A stretch of 64,000 nucleotides of DNA, taken from assembly GCF_000271485.2 (NCBI RefSeq), contig NZ_AKVN02000001.1:3497501-3561500 (forward strand), written 5' to 3'. A program made the position numbers and the translations under genes. Every line of letters starts with the position of its first letter. Positions within the stretch are counted from its first letter, which is position 1. Below are positions 52,644 to 61,797 of the stretch, piece after piece. The DNA is from Pelosinus fermentans DSM 17108. GTDB lineage: Bacteria > Bacillota > Negativicutes > DSM-13327. The notes below the pieces were generated by a model. It saw only the letters and a list, made by a program, of their open reading frames with translations, did not search any database and was not told the origin of the DNA.

Positions 52644-52688
52644 TAAAAGAAAATGTACATATAAATTTTATAAAAGGAGACTTCTTAC

Positions 52689-54650
52689 ATGAGCCAAGAA
52701 CCAATTAATAAGCAAACCAGAGAATTCCAAGCGGAAACTAAGCAATTATTAGACTTAATGATTCATTCCATTTATACAAATAAGGAGATTTTTTTACGAG
52801 AGCTGATCTCCAACGCTTCCGATGCCATTGATAAAATTCGTTTTGAATCCTTAACCAATCATGATCTATTAGAAGGACAATCCGACTTTGAAATTTTCAT
52901 TGTCCCTGATGAATCGACACATACTCTAACAATCTCAGATAATGGTATTGGTATGACCTATGACGAAGTAGTCGAAAATATTGGAACCATCGCTAAATCA
53001 GGCACTAAGTCCTTTCTTGAAAAATTAAAAGAGAAAGAAACAGCAACCGATAATGAACTAATCGGTCAATTTGGCGTTGGCTTTTATTCTGCTTTTATGG
53101 TTTCTGACAAAGTCACCTTGATCACTCGTGCTCCTGGACAAGCCAAAGGGGTTAAGTGGCAATCCAGCGGTGATGGTACATACACCATTGAAGAAGTGGA
53201 AAAAGAAACACGAGGTACTACCATTATTATCACTCTCAATGATGAATTTACTACCGCTGACGGCTCCAAAGAAAATTTCTTAGACCGCTACACCATTGAA
53301 AATTTGATCAAAAAATATTCAGACTATATCCGCTATCCTATTAAAATGAGCTTCATCAAGGAAGAAAAGCCCAAAGATGAAGAAGGCAAGGTAATTGAAG
53401 ACGCTCCAGCAACACAGACCGTAGAGGTTCGGACCTTGAATTCCATGACGCCTCTATGGACTCGCAATAAGAATGACATTTCGGCAGAAGAGTACCATAC
53501 CTTCTACAAAAATCTCTTCCACGACTGGGAAGATCCTCTAAAACTGATTCATTCCAAAGCAGAAGGCACTGTAGAATACACAAGTCTATTGTTTATTCCT
53601 TCTCGTGCTCCTTTTGATTTGTACACGCAAAAATCATCCTCTGGAATCCGCCTCTATTCAAAACAGATTTTCATCATGGACAACTGCCAAGATCTCCTCC
53701 CTGAATATCTGCGATTTGTGAAAGGCTTAGTGGATTCTCCCGATTTTTCCCTCAATATATCTCGCGAGCTGCTGCAGCATAGCAAACAGTTAAAATTAAT
53801 TGGAAAGAATCTTGAAAAAAGCGTGCTGAAAACCTTAGAAAATCTCCTCACTAATGAGCGACCTACCTATGAAAAATTCTGGAAAGAATTTGGCAAAGCT
53901 CTTAAAGTAGGAGCCTATACAGATTTCCAAAGTCGCGATAAATTAAAAGATTTATTACTATTCTCTTCCTCCCACGCAACGGAAGAATTGACAACCTTAC
54001 ATGATTACATCGAACGCATGTCAGAAAATCAAAAAGTCATCTACTATGCTACAGGTAAAGACCGTGCTTCCGTAGAGCGTTTACCACAAATGGAACTGCT
54101 GAAAGAAAAAGGTATTGAAGTTCTCTATCTGTATGATCAGGTTGATGAGTTTACGATTGATGCATTACAGGAATATAAAGAGAAGAAATTCCAATCCATC
54201 AGCCGCGGCGAACTAAACCTGGACGATATCGATTCCCCCGAAGCTAAAAAAGATACAGAAGCGATTTTGAAAGAAAATGAATCCTTAATCAAAGCAATCA
54301 AAGAGCATTTGAAAGGGAAAATAGCTGATGTTAAGATTAGTAATCGATTAAAATCCAGTGCGGTTTGTCTTGTTAGTGATGATAACGGCATCAGTCTTTC
54401 CATGGAGCAAATTTTATCAGAAATGAATAATACCATGTATAAGGCTAGCCGAATCCTGGAATTAAATCCAAATCATGATGTCTTCACTGTCTTAAAAGAT
54501 TTACACGAAGCAACCCCTGATTCTGAAGCCTTCAAGGATTATTGCGACCTATTATACGTACAAGCAATGCTTATTGAAGGTCTGCTCCCAGAAGATCCAA
54601 TCAGCTTTGCTAATAAAGTATCTAACTTAATGGCACGTAAGGATAAATAG
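52689..54650 (+). CDS. htpG: Chaperone HtpG (Hsp90 family)
   Basis: 653 aa, somewhat longer than the roughly 620-630 aa of many HtpG. N-terminal GHKL ATPase: IFLRELISNASDAIDKIRFE, LTISDNGIGMTYDEVVENIG, IAKSGTKSFLEKLKEK, IGQFGVGFYSAFMV. Middle domain with SRAPFDLYTQK and KGLVDSPDFSLNISRELLQ; C-terminal dimerisation domain. An acidic/Lys insertion follows MSFIKEEKPKDEEGK in the middle domain. ATP-driven folding chaperone, cytoplasmic. RBS AAAGGAGAC; CIRCE upstream; terminator 17 bases downstream. Confidence 0.97.
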   Translation: MSQEPINKQTREFQAETKQLLDLMIHSIYTNKEIFLRELISNASDAIDKIRFESLTNHDLLEGQSDFEIFIVPDESTHTLTISDNGIGMTYDEVVENIGTIAKSGTKSFLEKLKEKETATDNELIGQFGVGFYSAFMVSDKVTLITRAPGQAKGVKWQSSGDGTYTIEEVEKETRGTTIIITLNDEFTTADGSKENFLDRYTIENLIKKYSDYIRYPIKMSFIKEEKPKDEEGKVIEDAPATQTVEVRTLNSMTPLWTRNKNDISAEEYHTFYKNLFHDWEDPLKLIHSKAEGTVEYTSLLFIPSRAPFDLYTQKSSSGIRLYSKQIFIMDNCQDLLPEYLRFVKGLVDSPDFSLNISRELLQHSKQLKLIGKNLEKSVLKTLENLLTNERPTYEKFWKEFGKALKVGAYTDFQSRDKLKDLLLFSSSHATEELTTLHDYIERMSENQKVIYYATGKDRASVERLPQMELLKEKGIEVLYLYDQVDEFTIDALQEYKEKKFQSISRGELNLDDIDSPEAKKDTEAILKENESLIKAIKEHLKGKIADVKISNRLKSSAVCLVSDDNGISLSMEQILSEMNNTMYKASRILELNPNHDVFTVLKDLHEATPDSEAFKDYCDLLYVQAMLIEGLLPEDPISFANKVSNLMARKDK

Positions 54651-54666
54651 TTCCCAAGGATACTAT

Positions 54667-54706
54667 AAAAAGCTTGAACCATATTCAAAATGGTTCAAGC
54701 TTTTTT
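54667..54706 (+). terminator. Terminator of htpG
   Basis: Stem AAAAAGCTTGAACCAT (54667-54682) with ATGGTTCAAGCTTTTT (54690-54705) and a T-run; works on both strands. Confidence 0.92.
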
Positions 54707-54737
54707 ATGCACTAACGATATGCAATTTTTCATTCAT
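54705..54737 (-). CDS. Possible 10-aa micro-ORF
   Basis: ATG at 54737 behind AAGAGGAGG reads MNEKLHIVSA then TAA, and the stop lies in the T-run of the bidirectional terminator. A strong RBS on such a short ORF directly before a hairpin could be a leader peptide or a tiny expressed peptide. It could also be chance. Confidence 0.3.
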   Translation of the reverse strand: MNEKLHIVSA

Positions 54738-54907
54738 AGTATAACCTCCTCTTATGAATAATGTGCTTTCACTACCTATATACTCCTAACCGTTTATCTT
54801 TTAACGAACTTTATAGTAATGACTATATAATAAATCTTTTTAAACTCATTAGCAAAAATTAAAGGAGCAACGGCAGGGTTCCATTACTCCAATTCATGCA
54901 AAAATAT

Positions 54908-55183
54908 TCAAGCTCTTTTTTCTTTTACTCTTTCTAATCGGATGATCTTTGCCTCTTGTTTAAAAATTCTTCGATTTAACGCTTCAATGTCGTCACTTAA
55001 CTCGGCTATGGACTCCTTAGTTGCTGTTCGTTCCAGTATAGCGATTATATCCTTTTGTTGTTCCGTAATGACTTTATCTAAATCAGCTTTGGTTGGCATA
55101 TCGTCTAATCGTTGATTAATTTTTTCTATTTCATTAAATAAATTTCTTTGCCCTTCAAGTATTTGCAGTAATATTTTTTCCAC
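54908..55183 (-). CDS. Coiled-coil hypothetical protein
   Basis: 91 aa from GTG 55183 (RBS GGAGGGG). Almost wholly helical, with heptads: LLQILEGQRNLFNEIEKINQ, then AELSDDIEALNRRIFKQEAK. Acidic in the middle, basic tail ERVKEKRA. No membrane helix. Similar short coiled-coil proteins are common in this bacterial group; function unknown. Confidence 0.7.
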   Translation of the reverse strand: MEKILLQILEGQRNLFNEIEKINQRLDDMPTKADLDKVITEQQKDIIAILERTATKESIAELSDDIEALNRRIFKQEAKIIRLERVKEKRA

Positions 55184-55276
55184 ATTTACCCCTCCAGATA
55201 TTTAATCCCCGTTACATTTTAATTTATTCTATCACAAGTCCTTATTTATGAACAGTGCTAATCCTTGTTGTTCTGC

Positions 55277-55655
55277 TTAACCTGTTTGACGAACTAAAGA
55301 AGCTAGTTCAATCGCCCTCTGCCTTGAGTAAGAGAAACATTGCAACCACCGTTCCAAAAGCTTATCGTCTCGATGTCTCCCAGGATAATGCCTGCATAAA
55401 AAATCGTACTGAATCGGAAAATCCCTGCTTATAGCTAAGAGCTATACTTGCAGCTTCCATTTCATTATGTTTATCAATTAGTTGACATAATGTCCAATGT
55501 AAACTTTGAGGTAGCGCTGCACGTAGTTCGCCCTCATATTCCTTAGCCGCTATATTAGAATAATAATATTCGCTTGATACTTCCTGCAGCGGTATGTTTA
55601 GACTAACCATCTCCATCGATTCCATAGCACTTTCAAAAAGGTTTTTCTTTTTCAC
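55277..55655 (-). pseudogene. Helical hypothetical protein with probable C-terminal frameshift
   Basis: The frame from 55655 (MKKKNLFESAMESMEMVSLN...) stops at 55362 after FMQALSWETSRR. In the +1 frame the sequence continues, without stops and with strongly protein-like composition, as PGRHRDDKLLERWLQCFSYS and RQRAIELASLVRQTG to a TAA at 55277. The natural product is therefore probably about 125 aa, and a one-base change near 55385-55395 cuts it short. RBS AGGAGAGG-like upstream. Family not recognised. Confidence 0.6.
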
Positions 55656-55814
55656 AATATCCTCTCCTCACTATTTATTCCTTATCATTCGCTTACAGTT
55701 TTTACACTTCATAGTTAAATATTAAACCAATAAGTTTAAACTGTCAAGTTTTATTTTAAACTCTTTTACTTATCTTTAAACCCTATGGTATAATCATTGC
55801 GAAGGAGTGATATC

Positions 55815-56027
55815 GTGGGAGTAAAAGAAGATATTAAAGCAATTATCGTACAGTCGGGCTGGACTATGAGCAATCTCGTTCAAGCTCTAAATGAAAAATT
55901 TGATCGCAATGACACTGTTCAAAACTTGAGCAACAAACTTTCGCGAGGCACATTAAAATATAAAGAAGCCTTGGAAATTGCCGAAGTTTTAGGACTTAAA
56001 ATTGAATGGAGAAAAAATCCAGACTAA
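55815..56027 (+). CDS. Small HTH-like protein (70 aa)
   Basis: 70 aa from GTG 55815 with AAGGAGTGA upstream; the 55797 start overlaps the RBS. Helical: KEDIKAIIVQSGWTMSNLVQ, ALNEKFDRNDTVQNLSNKLS, RGTLKYKEALEIAEVLGLKI. The arrangement is that of a lambda-repressor-like five-helix fold, so a small XRE-type DNA-binding protein is plausible. No partner toxin is evident, though the frameshifted gene at 55277 is divergent from it. Confidence 0.7.
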   Translation: MGVKEDIKAIIVQSGWTMSNLVQALNEKFDRNDTVQNLSNKLSRGTLKYKEALEIAEVLGLKIEWRKNPD

Positions 56028-56041
56028 GCTAGCATACAGAC

Positions 56042-56080
56042 AACTCCTGAAATTCAGTATTTCACTGATTTTCAGGAGTT
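56042..56080 (+). terminator. Bidirectional terminator
   Basis: AACTCCTGAAATTCAGT and ACTGATTTTCAGGAGTT pair with one mismatch around a short loop, followed by ATTTTT. It stands between the convergent HTH-like and PepSY genes. Confidence 0.88.
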
Positions 56081-56154
56081 ATTTTTACCTTTAGGGATTT
56101 TTTCATCTGCAATTATTTAACAGATATGTAATTCATCTATTATCGTAACATGGT

Positions 56155-56571
56155 TTAAGTTTTATTTTTAAATTGTGCTTTTACTAATGGTATAGAAAGA
56201 TAGAGACCGGTGAGCGTGAGGATTATAATCCCAATTGCTAAAACATTGACGATCCAGCGAAAGTTTTGGCTATTGATAATTCCCTGGTGTAGTTGCTTTA
56301 TAAAGACTAGAGAGCTTACATCACCGGATATTTGTTTGGCATGTTCTTCTGCTTTTCTTGAATCTTCCGCTGTGAAGTTTTGATTCATATTGGCGGGGAT
56401 TTTTCTTTCTTCAGTCGAAATGTGAGAATGCTGTACATGAGCTGTCTTTCCCGCTCCAATAAGAGTCGGTTCGGAAAGAATCAAACCAGTTACCGCCTCT
56501 GTTAACAAAAAAAGAGTCAGAGCTAGCCCCAGCCATAAATGCAAATTACGTACAACTTGAAAATATTTCAT
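56155..56571 (-). CDS. PepSY-associated two-helix membrane protein of the DMSO-reductase-type operon
   Basis: 138 aa from ATG 56571 (RBS GGAAGGA). Membrane helix 1 with a histidine (NLHLWLGLALTLFLLTEAVT), an extracytoplasmic region with HVQHSHIS and IKQLHQGIINSQNFRW, and helix 2 (VNVLAIGIIILTLTGLYLSI). PepSY_TM proteins can bind haem. As the last gene behind dmsAB-like genes that lack a DmsC anchor, it may be the quinol-linked membrane subunit; that is an inference. Confidence 0.75.
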   Translation of the reverse strand: MKYFQVVRNLHLWLGLALTLFLLTEAVTGLILSEPTLIGAGKTAHVQHSHISTEERKIPANMNQNFTAEDSRKAEEHAKQISGDVSSLVFIKQLHQGIINSQNFRWIVNVLAIGIIILTLTGLYLSIPLVKAQFKNKT

Positions 56572-56635
56572 CTTAACCAATCCTTCCTTTCGCAGTGCAC
56601 AAAATTCATTCTTTTGTTTTCAAGATAATTGCTCC

Positions 56636-57217
56636 TTACTTAGAAATCGCATCACGGTGAGGGGTAATCACCAGTGCCGGCTGAGTAATATCTGCACTCG
56701 GCATGCCATTGGTCTGGTTAAGTGCTCCATATTTTTGCCGCAGCACATCGAGTGTTCCATAGTCCAATACCCGCAACGGGCAGGAAGACACGCACGCTGG
56801 TGCTTTACCTTCACTTAGCAAATCACGGCAAAAGTCACATTTACCTACTTTTTGGGTAGCTGGATTATACTGCGGCGCATCATAAGGACAATAGTTAACA
56901 CACTGTTGGCAGCCAATGCATCTATCTTGCTCAATATAGACGATCCCATCTTCTGACCGTTTCTGCAGCGCTGCCGTTGGGCAATGCTCCACACATACTG
57001 GATTCACACAATGGTTGCAGCTAATCGATAACCAAAAAGCATATATATTAGGAATAACAGCAGCACCTTTTCTTTCATAAGTGCCACCTTCGAATTCATT
57101 CACTTTTCGAAATAATTGTCCCACTGCCAAATCATTCTTATCTTTGCAGGCAATCTGACAAGTTTTGCAGCCTACACAATGTTTCTGTTCAAAATAAAAT
57201 GCCAGCTGTTTCCCCAT
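56636..57217 (-). CDS. 4Fe-4S ferredoxin subunit of a DMSO-reductase-type enzyme (DmsB-like)
   Basis: 193 aa with four cluster-binding cysteine groups: HCVGCKTCQIACKD, CNHCVNPVCVEHCPTAAL, CIGCQQCVNYCPYDAP and CDFCRDLLSEGKAPACVSSCP. Transfers electrons from the membrane subunit to the molybdenum subunit. It starts 20 bases after the catalytic-subunit stop. Confidence 0.94.
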   Translation of the reverse strand: MGKQLAFYFEQKHCVGCKTCQIACKDKNDLAVGQLFRKVNEFEGGTYERKGAAVIPNIYAFWLSISCNHCVNPVCVEHCPTAALQKRSEDGIVYIEQDRCIGCQQCVNYCPYDAPQYNPATQKVGKCDFCRDLLSEGKAPACVSSCPLRVLDYGTLDVLRQKYGALNQTNGMPSADITQPALVITPHRDAISK

Positions 57218-57237
57218 ATCGTATCAGGCTCCTTTCT

Positions 57238-59613
57238 TCATGCCTTTGTAATTTGCACTAAATTTGTATGTGTTGGATTGCCAAAAGCTAATGGTGTAGG
57301 GTGATATTTAGTCAATGTATTGATACTACCCCGTCGATCTACGCCTTCGGCATCTGGAGTCCACCATGCGCCTTGCGGCACAGATGCTACTCCGGGCATG
57401 ATGCGAGAGGTAAGCTTAACTGGCAATACAATAACGCCCCGGTCATTATAAACTTTTACCAGATCACCGTTTTTCAGATCCCGTTCAGTTGCGTCTAATG
57501 TATTTACCCATACTTCCTGCTTCCCGACTTCCTCCATCCAGCCCACATTATCAAATGTGGAATGCACCCTTCGTTTATAATGGTGTCCAATACATTGAAG
57601 TGGATAGGTCTCCTTGATCGGGTCTTCAGGTCCTTCCCAAGCGGCAACATATTTAGGGACAGCAGGAATTTCACGAAGATTTTTCATATTCCACAAACGG
57701 GGTGAAAAAATTTCAATTTTTCCTGAAGGTGTAGGAAACAAGTTATTTTTTGGATCTTCAATTTGCTTTTGAAAAGCAATGGCTGGCTCTTTGTGCTCCC
57801 AGCGATATACTCCCTTTGCTTTAAATTCTTCATAAGTTGGAAACCCAGGATTCTTTTTGGCTGTTTCCTCTACAAGATAACGCATCCATTGTTCCAATGT
57901 CCGGCCTTCTGTGAACTTCTCCTTAATATTCAGCCTAGAAGCAAGATCACTAATCCAATCATACCCATTACGGCATTCAAACACAGTATCAACTGCCTTA
58001 TTCATATACAATACATAATCACCATAGCCCCAAGGTGTAACGATATCATCACGTTCCATCATATTATCAGCTGGCAAAAGAATATCAGCGAACTTTGCGC
58101 TGGGTGTAAGGAAATGCTCACTCACTACAAGAAGTTCTACCAGACTTTCGTCTGCCAATATTTTAGCAGTTCCATTATTATCAGCATGTTGTGTTACCAA
58201 ACAATTTCCACCCAAATTAAATATCATTTTTATATTGGAGTTTAATTGTGCTACACCTTTCACACTCAGCTCAGGTCCCATCCCCTTACCACGCGTAATT
58301 GCATCAGGCCAGCTGAATACCGAAATTTGCGCTTTACTTAAATTTGTAGAAGGAATGGATGCCACAAAATTTCCACGTGCTTGATATCCATTACCCGATG
58401 CCCAGCCACCCTTTACACCAACATTACCAGTCACTGCCGCCAACACTGTTCCGCTGCGCACCACTTGCTCACCGTAGGCGTGCCGTTGTGGTCCATACCC
58501 TTCAATCAGCGCTCCCGGACGATTTGTGGCATATTCTCGCGCCAACTGGATAATGGTTTCCTGAGGTATGCCAGTAATGACCTCTGCCCAGGCAGGCGTC
58601 TTCGGTATATGATCTTCACTGTCGCCTAGTACATAACTTTTATATGAGTTTCCAGCTGGGACACCAGGTGGCATATGTTCTTCATCAAAGCCAAGGGAGT
58701 ATGTATCCAAGAATTGTTGATCATGGAGATTTTCCATAATCATGACATAAGCCATGGCATCAAGTAAGGCACTGTCAGTTGTCGGGCGGATTGGAATCCA
58801 CTGATCGGCTAAGCTAATTGCCGTATTCGAATAAATCGGATCAATACTTATAATTTTTGCTCCTGCTGCTTTTGCTTTTTTTAAATAATAGGACGTATTA
58901 GTCCCATGAATGGTTTCAGCAGGATTCCACCCCAATAAAATAATGATTTTGGAATTCACCCAATCTTCTCGATTGTTTCCGGTATTGGCAGTGCCATAAG
59001 TATATGGCGTAGCCATCTGGGTGCAGGCAGTGCTATAGCTTCCATAGTAGGATAGATACCCACTATACATTCCCATAAGCCGCCCCATCCAAACTCGTTC
59101 AGATACTTTCCCAGCATTTCCTGTGGCATATTGTAAATAGATTGCATCCGGACCATATTGCGGTACGATTCGCTTTATATGATTAGCAATGGTATCCAGG
59201 GCTTCATCCCAAGTAATACGTTCGAATTTACCTTCGCCTCGTGCTCCAGCCCGTTTCATTGGATATTTAAGGCGATCGGGATGATACAGCCGCTCCCGAT
59301 AAGAACGGCAGCGCAAGCAGCCGCGCAACTGAGGTTTTTCTGGTGTATCAGCAATATCATCCTCTGTAGAAATGCGAACAATTCGCCCATCTCGAACATG
59401 TACCTGAATTAAGCATCGACCCCCGCAATTGTGACTGCCTGAGGTACGCACAATTTTTTCAGATATTACTTCTTCGCCAGTAACTGCTGTCAGGGTGAAT
59501 CCATCTTTCCAAAATAAGTAACTCCCTGTTGCCAATCCGGCTACTGCTGCCCCTAATGTTAAAAATTTTCGTCGCGTGATAGGGTGCTTCCATAGTACTT
59601 CTGGGTTTGACAT
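57238..59613 (-). CDS. Molybdopterin oxidoreductase catalytic subunit, DMSO-reductase (DmsA-like) type, Tat-exported
   Basis: 791 aa from ATG 59613 (GAGAGGG upstream; the longer frame to 59727 crosses a terminator). Twin-arginine signal TRRKFLTLGAAVAGLATG, cluster motif SHNCGGRCLIQVHV plus LRGCLRCRSYRER, molybdopterin-domain blocks IILLGWNPAETIHGTNTSYY and GYGPQRHAYGEQVVRSGTVL, and a probable Mo-ligand serine in YGSYSTACTQMATP. It reduces an S- or N-oxide or related acceptor outside the membrane. The natural substrate is not deducible. Confidence 0.93.
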   Translation of the reverse strand: MSNPEVLWKHPITRRKFLTLGAAVAGLATGSYLFWKDGFTLTAVTGEEVISEKIVRTSGSHNCGGRCLIQVHVRDGRIVRISTEDDIADTPEKPQLRGCLRCRSYRERLYHPDRLKYPMKRAGARGEGKFERITWDEALDTIANHIKRIVPQYGPDAIYLQYATGNAGKVSERVWMGRLMGMYSGYLSYYGSYSTACTQMATPYTYGTANTGNNREDWVNSKIIILLGWNPAETIHGTNTSYYLKKAKAAGAKIISIDPIYSNTAISLADQWIPIRPTTDSALLDAMAYVMIMENLHDQQFLDTYSLGFDEEHMPPGVPAGNSYKSYVLGDSEDHIPKTPAWAEVITGIPQETIIQLAREYATNRPGALIEGYGPQRHAYGEQVVRSGTVLAAVTGNVGVKGGWASGNGYQARGNFVASIPSTNLSKAQISVFSWPDAITRGKGMGPELSVKGVAQLNSNIKMIFNLGGNCLVTQHADNNGTAKILADESLVELLVVSEHFLTPSAKFADILLPADNMMERDDIVTPWGYGDYVLYMNKAVDTVFECRNGYDWISDLASRLNIKEKFTEGRTLEQWMRYLVEETAKKNPGFPTYEEFKAKGVYRWEHKEPAIAFQKQIEDPKNNLFPTPSGKIEIFSPRLWNMKNLREIPAVPKYVAAWEGPEDPIKETYPLQCIGHHYKRRVHSTFDNVGWMEEVGKQEVWVNTLDATERDLKNGDLVKVYNDRGVIVLPVKLTSRIMPGVASVPQGAWWTPDAEGVDRRGSINTLTKYHPTPLAFGNPTHTNLVQITKA

Positions 59614-59645
59614 CCTCTTCATCCCTCTCATACATTTAAATCTAT

Positions 59646-59692
59646 GGTTAAATAAAAATAAAAAGCTAAAGACATTTACGTCTCCAGCTTTT
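59646..59692 (-). terminator. Terminator/attenuator between chaperone and catalytic-subunit genes
   Basis: Minus strand AAAAGCT (59692-59686) pairs with AGCTTTT (59667-59661), with an inner GAC/GTC pairing, followed by TTTTTATTTTTATTT. It lies in the 162-base gap between the TorD-like gene and dmsA, only about 35 bases before the dmsA start, so it could act as an attenuator. Confidence 0.7.
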
Positions 59693-59775
59693 CTTCCGGT
59701 CAACCTACTGCAATATCGTAGTATCATTTAATTGAAATCATCATAGCAAAGTGTAAGCGAATTGTCAATATATAT

Positions 59776-60471
59776 CTATTTTACCAATATCTTTAAAATA
59801 CTTTCTGTTTCAACAGCATCCTCTTTAAGCCATTGAGTTGTTAGAAAAGCCAGACCGCGAAAAAATTCTGACTCGGCGGCTTTTTCTATATCATTACATA
59901 AGGCAGGAACCCATTCCAATAAATGCTCGTTTAAAAAACGAGTTTGTCCGGAAATATAAAGAATACGATCTTCCACGCTTATATGAGGGTCTGCAGCTTG
60001 TTTACAGAGCCAAGCCATAAATTCCAATTCTAAGCTAATATGATCATCAGGCTCATTATGATGTTTATTACTTTTTAAGCCAAAGGAACGGTAAATCTCT
60101 CGTACAGCTACTGTTTGTTCGCCAAACACCAGTCTCTCTTTAGAACGATATACCGACTCCCAGGGCGGCGCTTCCAAGTGACCAGGACCGACAAATAATC
60201 GGTCAAAATCAGCTTGTAACCCTTCCAGATAGCCAGCAAGATTGCTACTATTACTATCTAATTCATCCTGCATCCCTTTGAGGGCTGTATATAGATCGAA
60301 TTGCTCCTGCTCTTCAATTCGTGCATACTCTTCACACCAACTAGCCAGTATTTGGTTTTGAGATAACGTTTTCAGCAAATCACTGGTAGGTGTGGCCTGG
60401 TATAGGCTGGTTAGCAAATAATAAGTTATTTGACGCTCTTGCAGCCATTGGATTAATAACTCTTTATTCAT
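59776..60471 (-). CDS. TorD/DmsD-family molybdoenzyme chaperone
   Basis: 231 aa, all-helical. TorD-family features: YYLLTSLYQATPTSDLLKTL, the segment DFDRLFVGPGHLEAPPWESV with YRSKERLVFGE (the family's P-P-xES-Y), and DDHISLELEFMAWLCKQA. It binds the Tat signal of the catalytic subunit and helps cofactor insertion. It precedes the reductase genes but is separated by a terminator-like hairpin. Confidence 0.92.
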   Translation of the reverse strand: MNKELLIQWLQERQITYYLLTSLYQATPTSDLLKTLSQNQILASWCEEYARIEEQEQFDLYTALKGMQDELDSNSSNLAGYLEGLQADFDRLFVGPGHLEAPPWESVYRSKERLVFGEQTVAVREIYRSFGLKSNKHHNEPDDHISLELEFMAWLCKQAADPHISVEDRILYISGQTRFLNEHLLEWVPALCNDIEKAAESEFFRGLAFLTTQWLKEDAVETESILKILVK

Positions 60472-60507
60472 TACGATCCTCCAAACTTTATAATATTTCT
60501 ACACTAA

Positions 60508-60547
60508 CAAAAAAGGCTAAGATTATCGTAAAGATAATCTTAGCCTT
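60508..60547 (-). terminator. Terminator upstream of torD
   Basis: AAGGCTAAGATTATC (60513-60527) pairs perfectly with GATAATCTTAGCCTT (60533-60547); TTTTTTG follows on the minus strand. Ends the unit containing the 32-aa gene and the AEC transporter. Confidence 0.9.
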
Positions 60548-60588
60548 CAGTCTATTCTGACCAGCCATTTAGCAAATTTAAATTCATG

Positions 60589-60687
60589 TCAAAAAATTAA
60601 TTTTATATAAGAAATGAAAGGGGCACCGAATACGAAAGATAAAATACACATTATCATAACAGTAGCATAGACTCCTAATCTAGTCAA
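60589..60687 (-). CDS. Small hydrophobic membrane protein (32 aa)
   Basis: TTG start at 60687 with GAGTG upstream; encodes MTRLGVYATVMIMCILSFVF and then GAPFISYIKLIF. One membrane helix with a short basic N-terminus; a strong terminator follows 42 bases after the stop. Protein-like composition and position between a transporter gene and a terminator support it, but the RBS is only fair. Confidence 0.5.
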   Translation of the reverse strand: MTRLGVYATVMIMCILSFVFGAPFISYIKLIF

Positions 60688-60727
60688 TCGCTACACTCTT
60701 TTTTTCCGCAAACGCATTATTTTAAAT

Positions 60728-61690
60728 TCAATGAACCAAACTGCTCGTTGTAATCCAAAAAAACAATATCGGATACACCAGCACTAAAAAGACTGCTGTA
60801 GTTAATACAAAGGCTGCACCAGAGACATGTAAATTCAGACCATACAGCCTGGCGGTCACAATGGCATTTATTCCTGTAGGTACACTGGCTAAAATCAAAA
60901 TCGTACCAAGCAAAGCTTGATCATTAAAAACCTCCCGAGCTAACAGGTATCCGATTATCGGCGTAATTACAAGCTTTATCGGTACCAGATCAAAAGTAGA
61001 GCTATAATACTCTTTCATTCCTGAAAAGTTAATACTATATCCTGCTGGAATCAAAGCCGTCCAGGCTGCAATATGTACCAAAGGGTCGAATACTGCACCA
61101 AAAAAGACAGGACGCGGCACGCCACTTACGCAGAGGATTATGCCAATGATGAGTCCTACAACCGGTAACTGATTCCGATTCAAAAACATAGAAGCAAACG
61201 TAATTTTTTGTTTTTCTATTGCAGAGCAGCTTTGCTGCTGATAATACTGTGCCATAGGAAAACAAAATAAAAACAATACTAAATTTTGCGCTAAGCCAAC
61301 GATCTGCGTGTAGGCAAAAGCCGCTTCTCCAAATATAATATAGGCACAAAGCCCGCCCAGGGTTCCAGAATTGGATAAAATCGCCGACGCTAAGTAGCTT
61401 CCTTTCTCCAGACAATTCGTATACTTGTTTTTTGATGCAAAATAGGCAGCAGTTCCAGGAATGATACTCAGCAGGATTCCAAAAAAGGGCAGCCACATTA
61501 ACTCCCATCTCAAAGGTAAAGCCCAGAAACTAAGAATGGATAAAGCCGTAGAGATTACTAGAATATTAACTACGATCAATTTATCACAATTTTTCTCGCT
61601 CAAGTATTGCCTGCGTCGAAAAAAGTACCCCAGCATGAGGGGAAGTAAAAGATCCATAAAAACATATACCAATTTTAACTTTATATCCAT
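60728..61690 (-). CDS. AEC-family (auxin efflux carrier-like) transporter
   Basis: 320 aa with about ten membrane helices: MDLLLPLMLGYFFRRRQYLS at the start, SAILSNSGTLGGLCAYIIFG in the first half, LLGTILILASVPTGINAIVT in the second. AEC carriers export organic acids such as malate; the substrate here is unknown. ATG behind AAGAGGTTCG. Monocistronic or with the small membrane protein downstream. Confidence 0.9.
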   Translation of the reverse strand: MDIKLKLVYVFMDLLLPLMLGYFFRRRQYLSEKNCDKLIVVNILVISTALSILSFWALPLRWELMWLPFFGILLSIIPGTAAYFASKNKYTNCLEKGSYLASAILSNSGTLGGLCAYIIFGEAAFAYTQIVGLAQNLVLFLFCFPMAQYYQQQSCSAIEKQKITFASMFLNRNQLPVVGLIIGIILCVSGVPRPVFFGAVFDPLVHIAAWTALIPAGYSINFSGMKEYYSSTFDLVPIKLVITPIIGYLLAREVFNDQALLGTILILASVPTGINAIVTARLYGLNLHVSGAAFVLTTAVFLVLVYPILFFWITTSSLVH

Positions 61691-61797
61691 GATCGAACCT
61701 CTTTTTTATCACTTATACACCATTTATGTTCTATTCTGCTATAAATTGTATTTTCCTTCCACTGATTTTTCATGTCATAAAATATTGACGCATCCTT

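Noticed and set aside
59614-59727. N-terminal extension of the DmsA-like protein
   Set aside because: It would place 38 residues before the Tat signal and cross a terminator hairpin.
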